A stretch of DNA of 64,000 nucleotides from Ichthyophis bannanicus (GCA_033557465.1 CM066037.1:203793156-203857155); one strand, 5' to 3'. Counted from the stretch's first letter, positions 1 through 11,000 are shown. Notes: a model not told the origin generated them from the sequence alone. Program-made: numbers and translations.

Positions 1-173
1 CAGTAGGAAGGGCGGGAAGCCACCGCGCAGGCGCGGGGGATGCTCCCAAAGGCTTTCTGATTGGATGCTGGGGAGCATTCCCATGCGGGTTCCGTCGGCG
101 ATGTCTCCCATATGTGAAGACTAATTCCTGCGGTTCCGGAGATCACCTATTACAGGTAAGTAACTGTGCTTTC
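1..173 (+). repeat. Right ITR of DIRS-1 (element body lies left of the window)
   Basis: This stretch matches the right ITRs of the complete copies downstream. It has a GC-rich arm with a CAATCAGAAAGC-type block in reverse orientation, then CCCATATGTGAAGACTAATTC, then a dyad (ACCT-ATTAC-AGGT) and GTAAGTAACTGTGC at the outer edge. The RNase H sequence of another DIRS copy resumes immediately afterwards, so this is the end of an element inserted into DIRS-2. Confidence 0.85.
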
Positions 174-1134
174 CCTACCCTCGCCTTCATATGCAAGCAG
201 TCCAGTGGACCCTATCCACACAGTGAACACAGGACGTCTGTCGGAGAAGATATCAAACTCACATCGACTGATCTTGTCCCTACAATGGTGGCAATCACTG
301 GAAAATCTTCTAGTGCGGTCTCCTTTCTATCAACCCCTATTCCAGGCCACCCTAACAACAGATACATCACAGGTGGGATGGTGAGCACACCTGCATCATC
401 TCTCTACCCAAGGTACCTGGACTCCACAGGAGGCTTGTCTTCACATAAACCTCCTGGAACTCAGAGCAATCTATCTAGCTCTTCAAGTATTCAATGCCCA
501 GCTGAGCTACAAGACAGTCCTAGTCCAAACGGACAATCAAGTAGCTATGTTCTACGTGAACAAGCAGAGCGGAACAGGCTCTCTGTCGTTATGCAACGAA
601 GCTTTACGACTATGGGCCTTCGCCAGAGGGCATCAAATTCACCTTCTCATGGTATATCTTCCAGGCATTCAAAACCTTTGGGCAGACAAACTCAGCCGAG
701 TACTGCTTCCTCACGAATGGTCTCTTCACCTAGACCAGGTAGCCAAGATATTTCAGATCTGGGGAACCCCAGACATAGACCAATTTGCAAGTCCACTGAA
801 TGCCAAACTTCTCCGGTTCTGTTCCAGGATTCCGGCTCAAAATTGCCAGTCAAGGGACGCCTTCCTTCTTCACTGGGGTCACGACTTCCTCTATACGTTC
901 CCACCCATTCCCCTTATCCCCAAAACACTCTTCAAGCTTCAGAGAGACAGAGGTCGTATGATCCTCATAAGACAGTGGCCATGCCAAACGTGGTATCCCC
1001 TTCTTCTACATCTCTCTCAAGCTGCGCCTCTGGAGTTAGGCTATGCTGCAGATCTCCTGTCCCAAGAGAACGGGATGCTAGGGCACCTGAATCCCCAGTC
1101 CCTGCATCTCAGGGCTTGGTTGCTGAAAGCTTAG
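174..1134 (+). pseudogene. DIRS-2 RNase H and methyltransferase-like region (broken)
   Basis: Frame 1 encodes the RNase H of a DIRS polyprotein, which degrades RNA in the RNA-DNA hybrid. The motifs LTTDTSQVGW and MFYVNKQ are visible. It is followed by the MT-like block typical of DIRS elements (DQFASPLNAKL, FPPIPLIPKTLFK, WYPLLLHLSQ). An in-frame TGA at 382-384 replaces the expected Gly codon after GW. The N-terminal RT part is absent, being separated by DIRS-1. The reading frame lies +1 relative to the downstream YR frame, as in the other DIRS copies here. Confidence 0.82.
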
Positions 1135-2169
1135 ACCTTCAGGATCTTAACCTTTCCCAACAGGTAAAGGATATCCTTCAGGCTTTTAGAAAAGCTTCCA
1201 CAAGACGCTCTTACGCCTTCAAATGGAAACTTTTTACTATATGGTGTTCACAGAAGGGGTTAAACCCCCTTATGATACCTTTGGAATCGATACTAGAGTA
1301 TCTACTTCATTTATCAAATTCTGGTCTAAAGACCAATTCAGTAAGAGTCCATCTTAGTGCAATTGCAGCTTCCTATAAGCCTCTAAATGGACAACCAATT
1401 TCCTCTCATCCACTCATAACAAGATTTATGAGAGGTCTTCTATTAACAAAGCCTCCCATCAGGCCACCACCGGTGGCATGGGATTTAAACCTAGTTCTTG
1501 GGCAGCTCATGAAACCGCCTTTTGAACCTTTAGCCACTACAACCCTAAAACGTTTGTCCTGGAAGGTCACCTTCCTAATTGCAATCACCTCTGCACGTTG
1601 CATTAGTGAATTGCAAGCTTTAGCGGCTGATCCTCTTTATACTAGGTTTCACCATGATAAGGTTGTTCTTAGAACTCATCCACACTTTATGACAAAGGTG
1701 GTTTCGCCTTTTCATTTAAATCAATCAATTTATCTTCCTGTATTCTTTCCGAGGCCTCATGCCTCTAATGCAGAAAGGAACCTTCATACTTTGGATTGTA
1801 AAAGAGCCTTGGCTTTTTACCTACAAAGAACACAGCAACATAGAAAGTCTACTCAACTTTTTATTGTTTTTGATTTTAGTCATTTGGGACTTCCAGTCTC
1901 CAAGAGAACTCTGTCACAATGGATTGCACAATGCATATCCTTTGCTTATGAGAGTAAGAGTCTTCCTCTTCAAGGCCATGTCACAGCTCAGATTGTGAGA
2001 GCCATTGCAGCCTCTATGGCTAACCTTCACTCTGTCTATTGATGACATTTGTCGAGCAGCCATGTGGGCTTCGGTACACATCTTTACAGCCCACTACTGC
2101 CTAGATAAATCCTCCCGTCGGGATGCCTTCTTTGACCAAGCTGTTTTTCAAAATCTCTTCCAGACCTAA
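1112..2169 (+). pseudogene. DIRS-2 tyrosine recombinase (frameshifted, catalytic Arg lost)
   Basis: This is a YR-family recombinase, which would integrate the circular cDNA. The N-terminal DNA-binding part is recognisable by LNLSQQVKDIL and TRRSYAFKWK. In the catalytic part the first-arginine box reads SARCISELQ: the residue aligned with the catalytic Arg is Cys (TGC). The later HxxR box reads AQIVRA, so its His is also changed. A 2-nt deletion near 2035 shifts the frame, and the HYCLDK tyrosine lies beyond it. The natural stop is TAA at 2167-2169. The same frame stays open upstream across the RH region to about position 114. An ordinary ATG start is not evident, which suggests an N-terminal extension or translational coupling. 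Confidence 0.85.
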
Positions 2170-2288
2170 TTCAACTCCTACCCACCAACCCTGGTGGGAT
2201 GCCAGAGATCCATGGGAGGAAGCATGGCCCACCTTACTAGAAGTGGCAGCTTCCTGGGGCTATCTCCCTGGCATCTTCAGCTAGGGAG

Positions 2289-2392
2289 TCCCCATATGTG
2301 AAGATTACATTCCTGCTTGTTCCTGCAGATAGTGTAGTTACTCACCTGTAACAGGTGATCTCCGGGAACAGCAGGAATTTAGTCTTCACAAC
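2289..2392. repeat. ICR of DIRS-2
   Basis: This is an imperfect palindrome after the YR gene. The left half is complementary to the left-terminus variant (GCTTGTTCCTG). The right half is complementary to the right terminus and its extension (ACTCACCTGTAACAGGTGAT). It marks the element as DIRS-type. Confidence 0.8.
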
Positions 2393-2471
2393 CCACCCAC
2401 CTCCCCTAGGAGTTGCCTCTCTATCTCTTTCCTCTCTCCCTCTATCCTTTCACTCAGCTACAAACTTAACT

Positions 2472-2657
2472 GAAGAGGGACAGTTGGAAAGGTGGGAAGG
2501 CAGAGCGCGTGTGCTGAGGGATGCTCCCAAAAACGTTCCTATTGGACGCTGGGGAGCGTTCCCACTCAAGCTCCGTCGATATCGACGACACCCATATGTG
2601 AAGACTAAATTCCTGCTGTTCCCGGAGATCACCTGTTACAGGTGAGTAACTACGCTC
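2472..2657. repeat. Right ITR of DIRS-2 with outer extension
   Basis: The sequence is inversely complementary to the left ITRs of related copies (for example 29466-29635). It ends with about 28 extra bases carrying the dyad ACCTGTTACAGGT (2631-2643) and GTGAGTAACTACGC. Confidence 0.82.
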
Positions 2658-2658
2658 T

Positions 2659-3125
2659 CCCAGCTGTTGTTCACTTTGTGGAGCTTAGGTATCTGTTAAA
2701 ACAAAAGAGAGAGATCTACCAAAGTACCAGCTGGTTTCCCAGCTGTCCTTTCAGAGAAAAAGCAGTTAAATCTCTTTAAGTATGTTCAAAATCTGCTGTA
2801 TCAAGTCCCGGTGTGTAGTTAATTGGGGAGGTGCCCTATAAAGTAAGACTGCTCACTAGGGTTGGATGGGCATTGCGGGTGGTAGGGAGGGAATTCATAC
2901 CTCATTAGGTGTCAGTAGCTTCAAAGAACTGAGAAAGATACTGAAGCAGAGTTTTAAACCCACCCCACTAAAGAAAATATTTCTCCTTTTAAACTAAAGC
3001 ACCAAAAAGAATGAAACTTTGTTTTAAAATTGTACCAAAACCCTTTTAAGAGCTCCCAGGCAGAGAGCTGTAATTTAAAAAGCCACTAACTTTTAACTTT
3101 GCTTGAAATGTATAGCTCCTGTTAG
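2659..3125. other. Anonymous spacer, no gene seen
   Basis: This is AT-moderate sequence between the DIRS-2 end and the DIRS-3 gag fragment. I find no long frame, repeat signature or terminal repeat. It may be old host DNA or a decayed element. Confidence 0.4.
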
Positions 3126-3129
3126 GAAT

Positions 3130-4581
3130 GCTGTTACCAGTACCCAAGCATCGGCGAGCTCCATGGATCAGCGTATCCTGGCCATCGAGTGAAGATTAGC
3201 GACTCCTTTGGCAGCTTTGATTCCGATCAAATTGTTACCAACAGTGCCACCTACTCCGGTACTGCCAATGGTACTGATGCAAACTGCTTCAGGATACATG
3301 CCGCTGGGTTCACTGCCAACCATACCTGCCCTTGAGTCCATTTCTGGTACCGAGGCTGCATCTAAGCAGATCCCCTGTCCAAATACCGATCTCCACCGGT
3401 ATCTGTACCTAGCAGAGCAGGAGCATTGGTCCTGCCAATACTTTGAATCCTCCGAATCGGAGGCTTCCGATGACGATTCACTTGATACCCAACAACTGCA
3501 AAGTCTACCGGCAGAGCCCTCTCCTTCTACAGAACGGTGCATGTCCCCTCTCAAGGGCATGTCTTTACAAGAGTTTATTTGAGACCTAGCTAGGGGTCTC
3601 TCCATAACTGTTACATCTGAGAAAGAGCCTAGGGCTGAGGAGTTGGAGCTCCTCAAATACCCAACAGCTCCTGATGAGGCAGCCACCCTTCCGGTTTACC
3701 ACATTCTCCATGATGATATACTCTGGATGTGGAAGACTCCCCTCATGATCTCACCCTATACTGAACACCTCGATACCATGTACTGAGTACTGGAATGTCC
3801 CAGTTTCCAAAAGACACAACTTCCCCACCAGACCTGCATGGAGCAGCAGGTGCACCTACTCTTGCCACCTTGCTGGGCAGACTAGATGGGCCATGATGGT
3901 CTTTATCTGCCGTCATATACTATGTTACTATATTTGATGGTGGTGGAATCGGTGATGCGTTGGATTAAGAGATCTAAGGCGCATTCTTCTAACCTCCGGG
4001 TAGAGAATCCAGAACCCTCGATGCGTTTGGACGCTGATGTTGCCAGGCTTCCATGCTTTCAGCCAGGATTAAATCCTATATACTGTACATGGCCTCAAAG
4101 TCCTGGTGACCTCCTTTAGGAACATAGCCATGGCCCTTCTTCTCCCAGATAACAGAGTAACCTTCGATGCATTTGAGTGCACTAGCAGAGCCACAGCTAT
4201 CTGCATCGGTGCACACGGGATTGCATAGCTGCAAGCCCCCAGATCTTGAGCAGTGGGTTCAAGATAAACTGGGCAGTATACCCTGCACAGGTGAGAAACA
4301 TTTTTGGCAAAGAATGGCAAGATAAGGCTTTCCAGTTGGCGTCGGAGAATATCACTCTGAATAGGCTATCTAGAGCTACAGCCAACCCTGCTAGGAAAAA
4401 GACAACTGCAAAGAAAACCACCTTTAATAAGAAAAAAAAGTTCTCTGTTTTTTATACTCCTGCCACTCAATACCAGGCTCAGGGTCCTCAAAAGATGCAA
4501 CAGCCTCTCAAACAGCAGAAGAAGCCATAGGTACCTAAGGCTCAACCAGCTCTGCAGCCACAGTCTGCGCCTAGTTTTTGA
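3130..4581 (+). pseudogene. DIRS-3 gag pseudogene (C-terminal two thirds)
   Basis: This is a decayed gag of the same family as the DIRS-7 gag at 22824-24698. Readable blocks include the serine-rich acidic stretch, the conserved core around LQEFI and SITVTSEKEPRAEELELL, and a lysine-rich tail (KKTTFNKKKK). Several stops and frameshifts are present, for example TGA at 3580-3582. The N-terminal cysteine motif is missing. Gag would package the element RNA; this copy cannot encode it. Confidence 0.72.
3836..3940 (+). repeat. Short LINE/SINE tail inserted in DIRS-3 gag
   Basis: About 105 bp is present here that other gag copies lack. It includes CTTGCTGGGCAGACTAGATG and ATCTGCCGTCATATACTATG, a wording I recognise as a common vertebrate CR1/SINE-type 3' tail. 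It separates the gag QLPH block from the MVVES block. Confidence 0.6.
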
Positions 4582-4827
4582 CTTTTTCCTAGAGAACATA
4601 GCCACTCTGCCTCTGGAGGACCCCCATCTTCTCCACATAACAGGCAGACCCTGTCATTATGCCCACAGGGTCATCACCTCGGAGCAGTGGACACTAACCA
4701 TAGTGAAGGAGGTCTTATTCAGCTGGCATCCCAGGTGCAGCTCAGAGATCATCTGACTCCCTGGAAAATGCTGCCGTTTCTTGGGCATATGGCCTCAACA
4801 GTACATATCGTACCATATGTCCATCTA

Positions 4828-6236
4828 CAGTGGTGTGCAAAAGTCTGGAATCACTTGTGAGTTTTGCGTTTTTCGTACTTTCTAATGTTTTTTTTTTTTA
4901 AGTTTTGCGTTAGCCCAGCATATTCCTCTTTCTACCACGTTGAAAGGGATACATTTGGCTATTAGAGTTGACTTTTTTACATTCCTTGCTTCCAATTTAA
5001 ATACTTTATAGACACTGGGAGATAGCTACTGCGATTTTTGTGGATCCTACGTCAAAACTGGATCGAGATTATCCAATATGCACACGTTGTTTCTGATCAA
5101 TCAGGAGGCTGGTTTCACTTATCAATCACAATGCAGATACCTAGCCAACAGTGCAGCTATAAAAACGCGTGGAATTTTTGAATTTCATATGCTTTCTGGA
5201 TCGACCATGAAGATGACTCGGACCCTGACATTGGAGGAGCATGTTTGTGTGTCCTTTATGAGCGAGGAAGGATTTTCAAGCCGTCAGATAGCCAGGAAAG
5301 TTGGCTGCAGTCAGAGCGCTGTTGTTAAGCTTGTACAGAAGAAGAAAGAAATGGGTTCTGTGGTGGACAAGCCTCGTTCAGGTTGTTCACGTGCATCAAC
5401 ATCACGCCAGGACCGCGCACTACAATGCATTTCACTGACTAATCGCAAGTTGACCTCTCCTCAGCTACTTCGAGAGTGGTCAGACAAGAGTGAGGTCAGT
5501 GTCAGCTCATCAGTAGTTCGTCGCCGGTGCCTGCAGTTTGATCTCTGGGGCTGAAAAGCACGGAATAAGCCACTGATGACTGACATACAAAGGCGCACCC
5601 GGATCGTGTGGGCGAGAAAGCACTCAACCTGGTTGACTAAAATGTGGGAAAAGGTGTTATTCAGCGATGAAAGCACCTTCTGCCTGTTTGGTAACCAGGC
5701 CCACACCTATGTGAGGAGATTTCCTGGAGAGGAATTCAAGCCTGAGTGTCTCAACCTCACTGTGAAACATCCTTTGAAGGTCATGGTCTGGGGCTGCATT
5801 GCTGCCAGTGGCGTTGGACGTCTTCACATCGTCGATGGAATGGTCAACTGGGCCAAGTACATCACCATACTGCAAAAGTGCATGGTGCCATCAGCACACC
5901 AGCTGTTTCCTGGCTAGTTCCTGTTCCAAGATGACAATGCACCCTGCCATCGCTTTAGACAGGTGATCAGCAGGAAGCAGCAGAACAACATCAAGTCAAT
6001 GGACTGGCCTGCCCAGTTTCCAGGTCTGAATCCAATCGAGAACCTGTGGCACAAGGTGGCCTTGGAAATATCCAAGAGGCATCCGACATCAAAGCGTGAG
6101 CTGATTGAGTCACTCATTGCAGCTTGGAACCGCGTTGTCACCAACGATCACCTTGTCAGACTGGTTCATTCAATGCCGACAAGGTGCAGTCAGGTGATCA
6201 AAGTCAAAGGGTGGCCCATCAAATACTGATACCCAG
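4828..6236 (+). mobile_element. Tc1/mariner DNA transposon, right end missing
   Basis: The element starts directly after a TA (4826-4827) with CAGTGGTGTGCAAAAGTCTG, a Tc1-type terminal repeat. A transposase pseudogene follows. I cannot find the inverted copy of the terminal repeat on the right; the sequence passes into the hammerhead-bearing element just after the transposase stop, so the right end was probably lost. Confidence 0.8.
5207..6229 (+). pseudogene. Tc1-like DD34E transposase with two in-frame stops
   Basis: This is a cut-and-paste transposase acting on TA sites. The N-terminal helix-turn-helix region reads FSSRQIARKVGCSQSAVVKL. The catalytic triad is visible: Asp in LFSDEST, Asp in QDDNAPCH, Glu in NPIENLWH, with 34 residues between the second Asp and the Glu. 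The whole protein stays in one frame from ATG 5207 (an upstream ATG at 5078 is less likely), but TGA at 5552-5554 and TAG at 5915-5917 interrupt it. With only point damage it is a fairly young fossil. Length without stops is about 340 aa, normal for Tc1. Confidence 0.88.
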
Positions 6237-7012
6237 TCCGAATTACGTGGTTAATCAGGAAGGACTCTTTATTGATTATATACTGTACACTCCAACAGCC
6301 TAAAATGCCCGACACAGGCCGTGTTTCGATTTCTTCATCAGGGGAAATCTAGGCATAGTATATATTATAAATGTATAAAAACATAAACCCATAAAAACAT
6401 AAATACAAATTCTACAATAATGTTAAAAACAATAACAAAACCATATATAATCATTAAAAATTATAAATCAAGAATTATTATTAAAACACATAAAAGCCAT
6501 TAAAAACAAACATAACATATACATCATTAAATAACTACCAAATTGTCAGTTAATACTCACATTAAAAAATAAATAACTAATCAATAAATATATAAAAATA
6601 ACAAACAACTCATCCATAAAAAGACATTGATAGGGTGAGTAACAACACCAGCCTTAAACTGATACCTCTATTGATAGAACCACTTGTATTGGATATTCGT
6701 AAACTAAAAGAGAGAAGAGGAGATGATTATCCATTACACAAGTAATTCAATAACCATTAGGCATGCATCCCAAAACAAACAAAAGCATCCAGAGCAGGAG
6801 TGAGTGTACCCTAAACTAAATGCATCTATATATAAAACTTGAATAACATAAATAAATCATTAAAAACTAAAAATCATTAGCAATTAATCAAAAGCTCCAA
6901 TAACTTAAAAGCTAAATGAATGATTAAATAAATAATTAAACCACCTAATACTCATACAAACACATTGGGGAATTATAAAATGATCATAAGTATGAGTATT
7001 AGGTGGATGCTT
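6237..7012 (-). mobile_element. Penelope-like (non-autonomous) remnant with hammerhead motif
   Basis: This is AT-rich, non-coding sequence whose left part carries a hammerhead-like motif on the minus strand (6298-6354) with an AATAAA on that strand just beyond it. This arrangement matches the two better-bounded inserts at 16681-17627 and 49602-50299. No RT or GIY-YIG sequence is seen. No second, inverted hammerhead is found on the right, and the right boundary is uncertain. Confidence 0.5.
6298..6354 (-). ncRNA. Hammerhead ribozyme-like motif 1
   Basis: Read on the minus strand: CTGATGA, a short stem II region, GAAA, stem III CAC/GUG with a GGCCU loop, then GUC as cleavage triplet (cut between plus-strand 6310 and 6311). 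Stem I pairs CCC with GGG; beyond a 5x5 internal loop GCCUA pairs with UAGGC. This is the type I layout known from Penelope-like elements. Stem II is weak, with an extra A after the CUGANGA box. Confidence 0.62.
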
Positions 7013-7039
7013 TTGTTTGCTTGCTTTTGTTTGCAAAGG

Positions 7040-7500
7040 CCCGGTTCCTTTGGTGTCCACGTTGATGGCGGCCCTGAGGTGCAGTTTGTCTACCTTCATG
7101 GACCAGCAGCGGGCGCTGTTGTCCGAAACGACAGGTTCCTTAGCTCCAACTACCAGACCCTCGACGTCGAAGACATTTCCGGAGGCCGAGCCCGATCCTC
7201 GAGACCCTTTGGCCTTGAATCGATCCTCGGCTGAGGTCTCCATCCAGTTCCCATTTGACGGGACCGCGATTGTCCCCAGCCAGTGCGCTCGGTGCCAGCA
7301 ATGGGGCCTCTGAGAGCTGCGACTGGGGTCGGTCCTGGAGCCCATGGACCAGCCTTCCATAGAGTTCTTGATGGACTACTCAGAGTGGGAGATGGAGGAT
7401 GAGAAGTCACCTGACATCCGTCGCCATCAAGACATCCCCTTGGACTCCCCCACTTCGGAACCCTGGTCTCCGCTGGAGGATATGGCATTCCTTGACTCAT
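7040..7500 (+). pseudogene. DIRS-4: family-B gag fragment
   Basis: This matches the middle of the DIRS-9 gag (compare MDQQRVL near 31617 with DQQRALLSE here, and the acidic EWEMEDE-type stretch followed by SPLED). It is a frameshifted fragment of about 460 bp without ends or other domains. I class it as a remnant of a second, older family-B insertion. Confidence 0.65.
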
Positions 7501-7682
7501 ATACAGATTTGTTTGAGTAGTGGAAGCCCTGTTGAAAAATGTTATTTGTACCCCCTACATCTGTATATGAGTTGATTTCATGTTAGTAATAGTTTCTGTT
7601 ATATAAAAAAAAAATTGTTATATATAAGGGTGCTGAGAGGGATATGAAATGTGTGAAACTGTATGGCATCCATGCTATATGA
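7501..7682. other. Short anonymous stretch left of the hAT element
   Basis: No gene or repeat is recognised here. It contains a short A-run and ends with the 8-bp target site CTATATGA (7675-7682). Confidence 0.4.
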
Positions 7683-9410
7683 CAGGGGTCTCAAACTCAA
7701 ATTGCTTTGAGGGCCAAATGAGGACTTGTAAAGTAACCCGGGGGCCGCATAAGACGTGGGGCCTCATTTGCATAAGGGGCCTCATTTGCATAAATATTTG
7801 CATAATGTTACCATACACTAACTTTTAGTAAACATGCCTCTTAATGAGTATGGATAAAGAAAGACTAAAAGATTCAGAAATAGGAAGACAATAATTAAAC
7901 TGGGAACCCCAAAAGCCAAACTTGGAATGTACAACAACACTGTAGAAATAAAACTATAAATTAATTTCCTCTTGTACTAAACAAAGCGCAAACATTAATG
8001 ATGCACATTTCCGAGAGCTGACATATTCCAGTTAATAAATTCAAAATAAAGAGATATTTTTCTACCTTTTGTGCATTTTTTTTCAGTTGCAATTGCTCCA
8101 GCCACTTCTGGTTTCTTCGTGTCTTCTGCTATCTCCATCGTCTGCTGTCCATTTGTCCTTTCTTCTCTCTTCTAGATTTTTTCCATTCTCTCTCCCTACA
8201 TCTGCTTTAACATACTAATCTTTCTCCTTTTGCTCTTTCCTCATTCCTATTTCATCCACTCAAATTTTACCCCTCCATCCTCAATCCCCACTTACTCTCC
8301 CAATACCTGGCCAATTGTAGATTTGTCTTCTCTTCCAGACAAAATATTTTTCCCCTCTCCATTTCACTTTCCCAGCTCCATCCCATTCTAATCCTCCCCC
8401 AACATCAGCTCCCTTCTAGTTCCAGCCCCACCCAGCATCTGCTCCTTTCTAGTCCCTGCATCAGTCCATTTCCAGTCCTATCCTAGCCTCACCATCAGCC
8501 CATTTCCAATCCTAGCCCCCCATCAGCCCATTTCCAATCCTAGCTCCCTCCCCTCACAGCCCATTTCCATTCCAAGCCCCCCTCCCCATCAGCCATTTGC
8601 AGTTCAAGCCCCCCTTCCACTCAGCCCATTTCCAGTCCTAGCAACCCCCCCCAGCCCATTACCAGTCCTAGACCCCCCATAGCCCATTACCAGTCCTAAC
8701 CTCCCCATAGCGCACTTCCAGTCTTACCCCCCCATCACCCCATTTTCAGTCTTACCCCCCCCCATAGCCCATTACCAGTCCTAGTCCCCCCCATAGCCCA
8801 CTTGCAGTCGTATCCCCCATCACCCCATTTTCAGTCTTACCTCCCCTCATAGGCCATTACCAGTCCTAACCCCCCAATCAGCCCACCTCCAGTCCTAACG
8901 CCCATCACCGCATTTTAAGTCATAGCCCCCACACTCGCCCATTACCCTGTATAACCCCCCCAGCCCATTACCAGTCATAACCCCCCCTGCCAATAGCCCA
9001 CTTCCAGTCCTAACCCCCATCTGCCCATTTCCAGTCCTAGCCCCCACCATAGCCCATTACCAGTCATAACACCCCCCCTGCCAATAGCCCACTTCCAGTC
9101 CTAACCCCCATCTGCCCATTTCCAGTCCTAGCCCCCACCATAGCCCATTACCAGTTATTAGGCCCCCCCCCCCCCCGCGACAGAGGAAAACAAAAAAACC
9201 CCAAAACCCTGGCTTCTGCCGTTGCCGCCGCCGTGGCAGCGGCAGAATCAATTGTCAAATTTAAAAAAAAAAGACTTCTGCTGCTCAAGCAGCAATATCA
9301 CCTGTCCTGCGGCCCCTTCCCCTGTGCCCGGAGATCCGAATCTGCTCTATCAGCGGCGTGCTTTTCAAGCCGCGAAGAGTATTCCCCTCTCGCGCGGTTT
9401 GAGACCCCTG
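7683..9410. mobile_element. Non-autonomous hAT-type element 1
   Basis: The ends are inverted repeats: CAGGGGTCTCAAACTC on the left, and its near complement ending GAGACCCCTG on the right. Both sides are flanked by CTATATGA (7675-7682 and 9411-9418), the 8-bp target duplication expected for hAT. There is no transposase inside. The interior is AT-rich on the left, then a long C-rich tandem array, then a G/C hairpin near 9210-9250. Confidence 0.88.
8460..9165. repeat. C-rich degenerate tandem array inside hAT element 1
   Basis: Units of about 28-32 bp are variants of CCCATTTCCAGTCCTAGCCC, repeated some twenty times with drift. A related array lies in hAT element 2 (44270-45000), although the two elements have different terminal repeats. 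Confidence 0.75.
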
Positions 9411-9589
9411 CTATATGATATAGGCAAGGTGGAGAGGTTTTTAAGCAGACTGTTGATGTGTTAAGTCTAGCAGATGCTTAACTCCATTTATTGGTAACAA
9501 GCTCTGTTTATGATTTTCTGAGGTTTGCTTTCTCTCCTCTTGATTTGCTGATTAAACGATACTGTGATAAGGTGAGAAGGTGGAGCTGT

Positions 9590-10370
9590 TTTTGTTGGAT
9601 GAAGTAACATTACAATCACACATGAGTGCAATTCTCAAACAAACTTATCACAAAATAAAGACAGCCTGCGGGCTCAAACCAATTCTTGACAGATATGATT
9701 TCTGCACAGTTTTCTAGTCGCTGGTACTATCACACCTGGATTACTGCAGCATAATCCTGCAAGGCCTACCAGCATCCATGACGCACCCCTTGTAGGTGGC
9801 TCAGAACACTGCTCTCTGAATCTTACATGATGCCTCCATTGAAAAACACAGCGCCCATACTGCAAGACCTACACTGGCTGCCTATCGCATCACATGCCAA
9901 ATACAAGGCCATCATCACAACCTTCAAGGCATACCACAACCTCTCCTCAGAATATTTGTTCTCTAATCCAGAAAACACCAAATGACAGACCGAGAAGAAC
10001 CAATGCATAGTCTACATTAATTATCTCTACAATACGCAGAAAAAGCAGCCAAAAAACTTCAAGCACAGCATTCACACTGTACCCTCCACATCTCTAGAAC
10101 GCTCTACTACCTGATATTCTCTCCACAAGAGACCTACAAAACTTCAGGAAAAATCTAAAGACTTACCTGTTTAAGGAATACTACGGTGAAAACACTATAT
10201 AACCTCAACCTCCCCACCCATAATCACCATCCACACCCACCCTCTCCCTCTCCTCTAACCTCCATCCTACCTACAGAGCAAAACCACAATGCTTTAATAT
10301 TATGTTGTTGTTTAACAAATAAACTGTTTCTTATAAGTTATTACAGTATGTGAGTACTGTCCTTTAATAC
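9590..10370 (+). pseudogene. 3' end of a CR1/L2-type LINE ORF2 (decayed)
   Basis: Frame-shifted pieces resemble the C-terminal part of L2/CR1 reverse transcriptases: an LDYCSIILQGLPAS-like block near 9733, a DLHWLPI-like block near 9870, and a final region near 10080-10190. No catalytic RT motif is present. An AT-rich tail with AATAAA-like sequence follows. The 9419-9589 stretch before it holds nothing I recognise. Confidence 0.55.
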
Positions 10371-10404
10371 TTTCTGTTCCATGTGTGCTAACCTAGTCTA
10401 ATCC

Positions 10405-10700
10405 AGTTATTTATTTAATTAATTAATTTATTTATTAAACATTTTTATACTGCGGTTTACAAAAAACAAAGGTATGAATAGTACAAGAAACAAGTACTTA
10501 TTCAGTTTCATGGAACTAGTAGAACTATTTACAATGAGTGTTCAATTACAATACACAGAACATATAACCGAGTGAACTATATACAGTAGTAGCTGTTGAG
10601 AGTTGCATTAAAGGGGGTAGTACATTCAAGTAGCTATAAGATATTTGCTACTCAATTTGCTACTCAAGTTATACCACAATGTTCCATGTAACGTTAAGTT
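10405..10700 (-). repeat. Antisense L2-type LINE 3' UTR fragment
   Basis: An (ATTT)n-like start is followed by TTTTTATACTGCGGTTTACA. This resembles the 3' tail of the L2 insertion at 24857 (TTATATACCGCTCAGGC), read antisense. Confidence 0.55.
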
Positions 10701-11000
10701 ATAAGAACATAAGATATGCCATACTAGGTCAGACCAAGGTCCATCAAGCCCAGTATCCTGTTTCCAACAGTGGCCAATCTGGGTCATAAGTACCTAGCAG
10801 TTTCCCCAAAAGACACAGGTTCCACAATGCTTATATTGGGTCAAGCAGTGATATCCCAGGTCCCTTTTAATAATGGTTTATGGATCTTTCCTCCAGAAAC
10901 TTGTCCAAACCTTTTTTAATCCCAGCTACACTAACAGCTTTTACTACATCCTCCGGTAACAAATTCCAGAGTTTGATTACACATTGAGTGAAAAAATATT
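10701..11000 (-). repeat. CR1-type LINE tail, antisense, piece 1 of 4
   Basis: It begins ATAAGAACATAAGATATGCC and contains TGTTTCCAACAGTGGCCAAT and ACTACATCCTCCGGTAACAA, the reverse complement of the sense tail at 49204-50372. It ends at GAGTGAAAAAATATT, where DIRS-5 begins. The next bases of the same tail reappear at 22419. Confidence 0.82.

Larger units (their letters stand above)
174..2658 (+). mobile_element. DIRS-2: 3' half of a DIRS retrotransposon (RH-MT, YR, ICR, right ITR)
   Basis: The copy carries RNase H and MT-like coding sequence, a tyrosine recombinase, an ICR (2289-2392) and a right ITR (2472-2657). Its 5' half lies left of the window, beyond the inserted DIRS-1. The ITR variant (GTGAGTAACTACGC at the outer edge) puts it in the same subfamily as DIRS-7, DIRS-8 and DIRS-12. 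It is inactive: there is a stop in RH and a 2-nt deletion in YR. Confidence 0.88.
3126..4827 (+). mobile_element. DIRS-3: internal fragment (gag plus scraps of RT), no ends
   Basis: The gag segment is recognisable by SEKEPRAEELE, LDTMY, FQKTQLPH, MVVES and the stop at 4579-4581. A scrap of the RT start follows. An internal deletion near 4712 then joins it to the RT/RH boundary (GHMASTVHIVPY region). No ITR is left. A short LINE/SINE tail interrupts gag at about 3836-3940. The Tc1 copy is inserted at its 3' side. Confidence 0.75.

Noticed and set aside
114..1111. Upstream part of the 642-codon frame as an independent gene
   Set aside because: It overlaps RNase H-MT in another frame and starts from a non-ATG codon inside the DIRS-1 ITR; treated only as a possible YR extension.
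3168..3686. 172-codon minus-strand frame
   Set aside because: It is the antisense shadow of a recognisable DIRS gag fragment.
4828..6236. An active Tc1 transposon
   Set aside because: Two in-frame stops and no right terminal repeat.
8460..9165. Regularly spaced short repeats that could suggest a CRISPR array
   Set aside because: Units drift in length and sequence and have no unique spacers; it is a degenerate satellite inside a eukaryotic hAT element.
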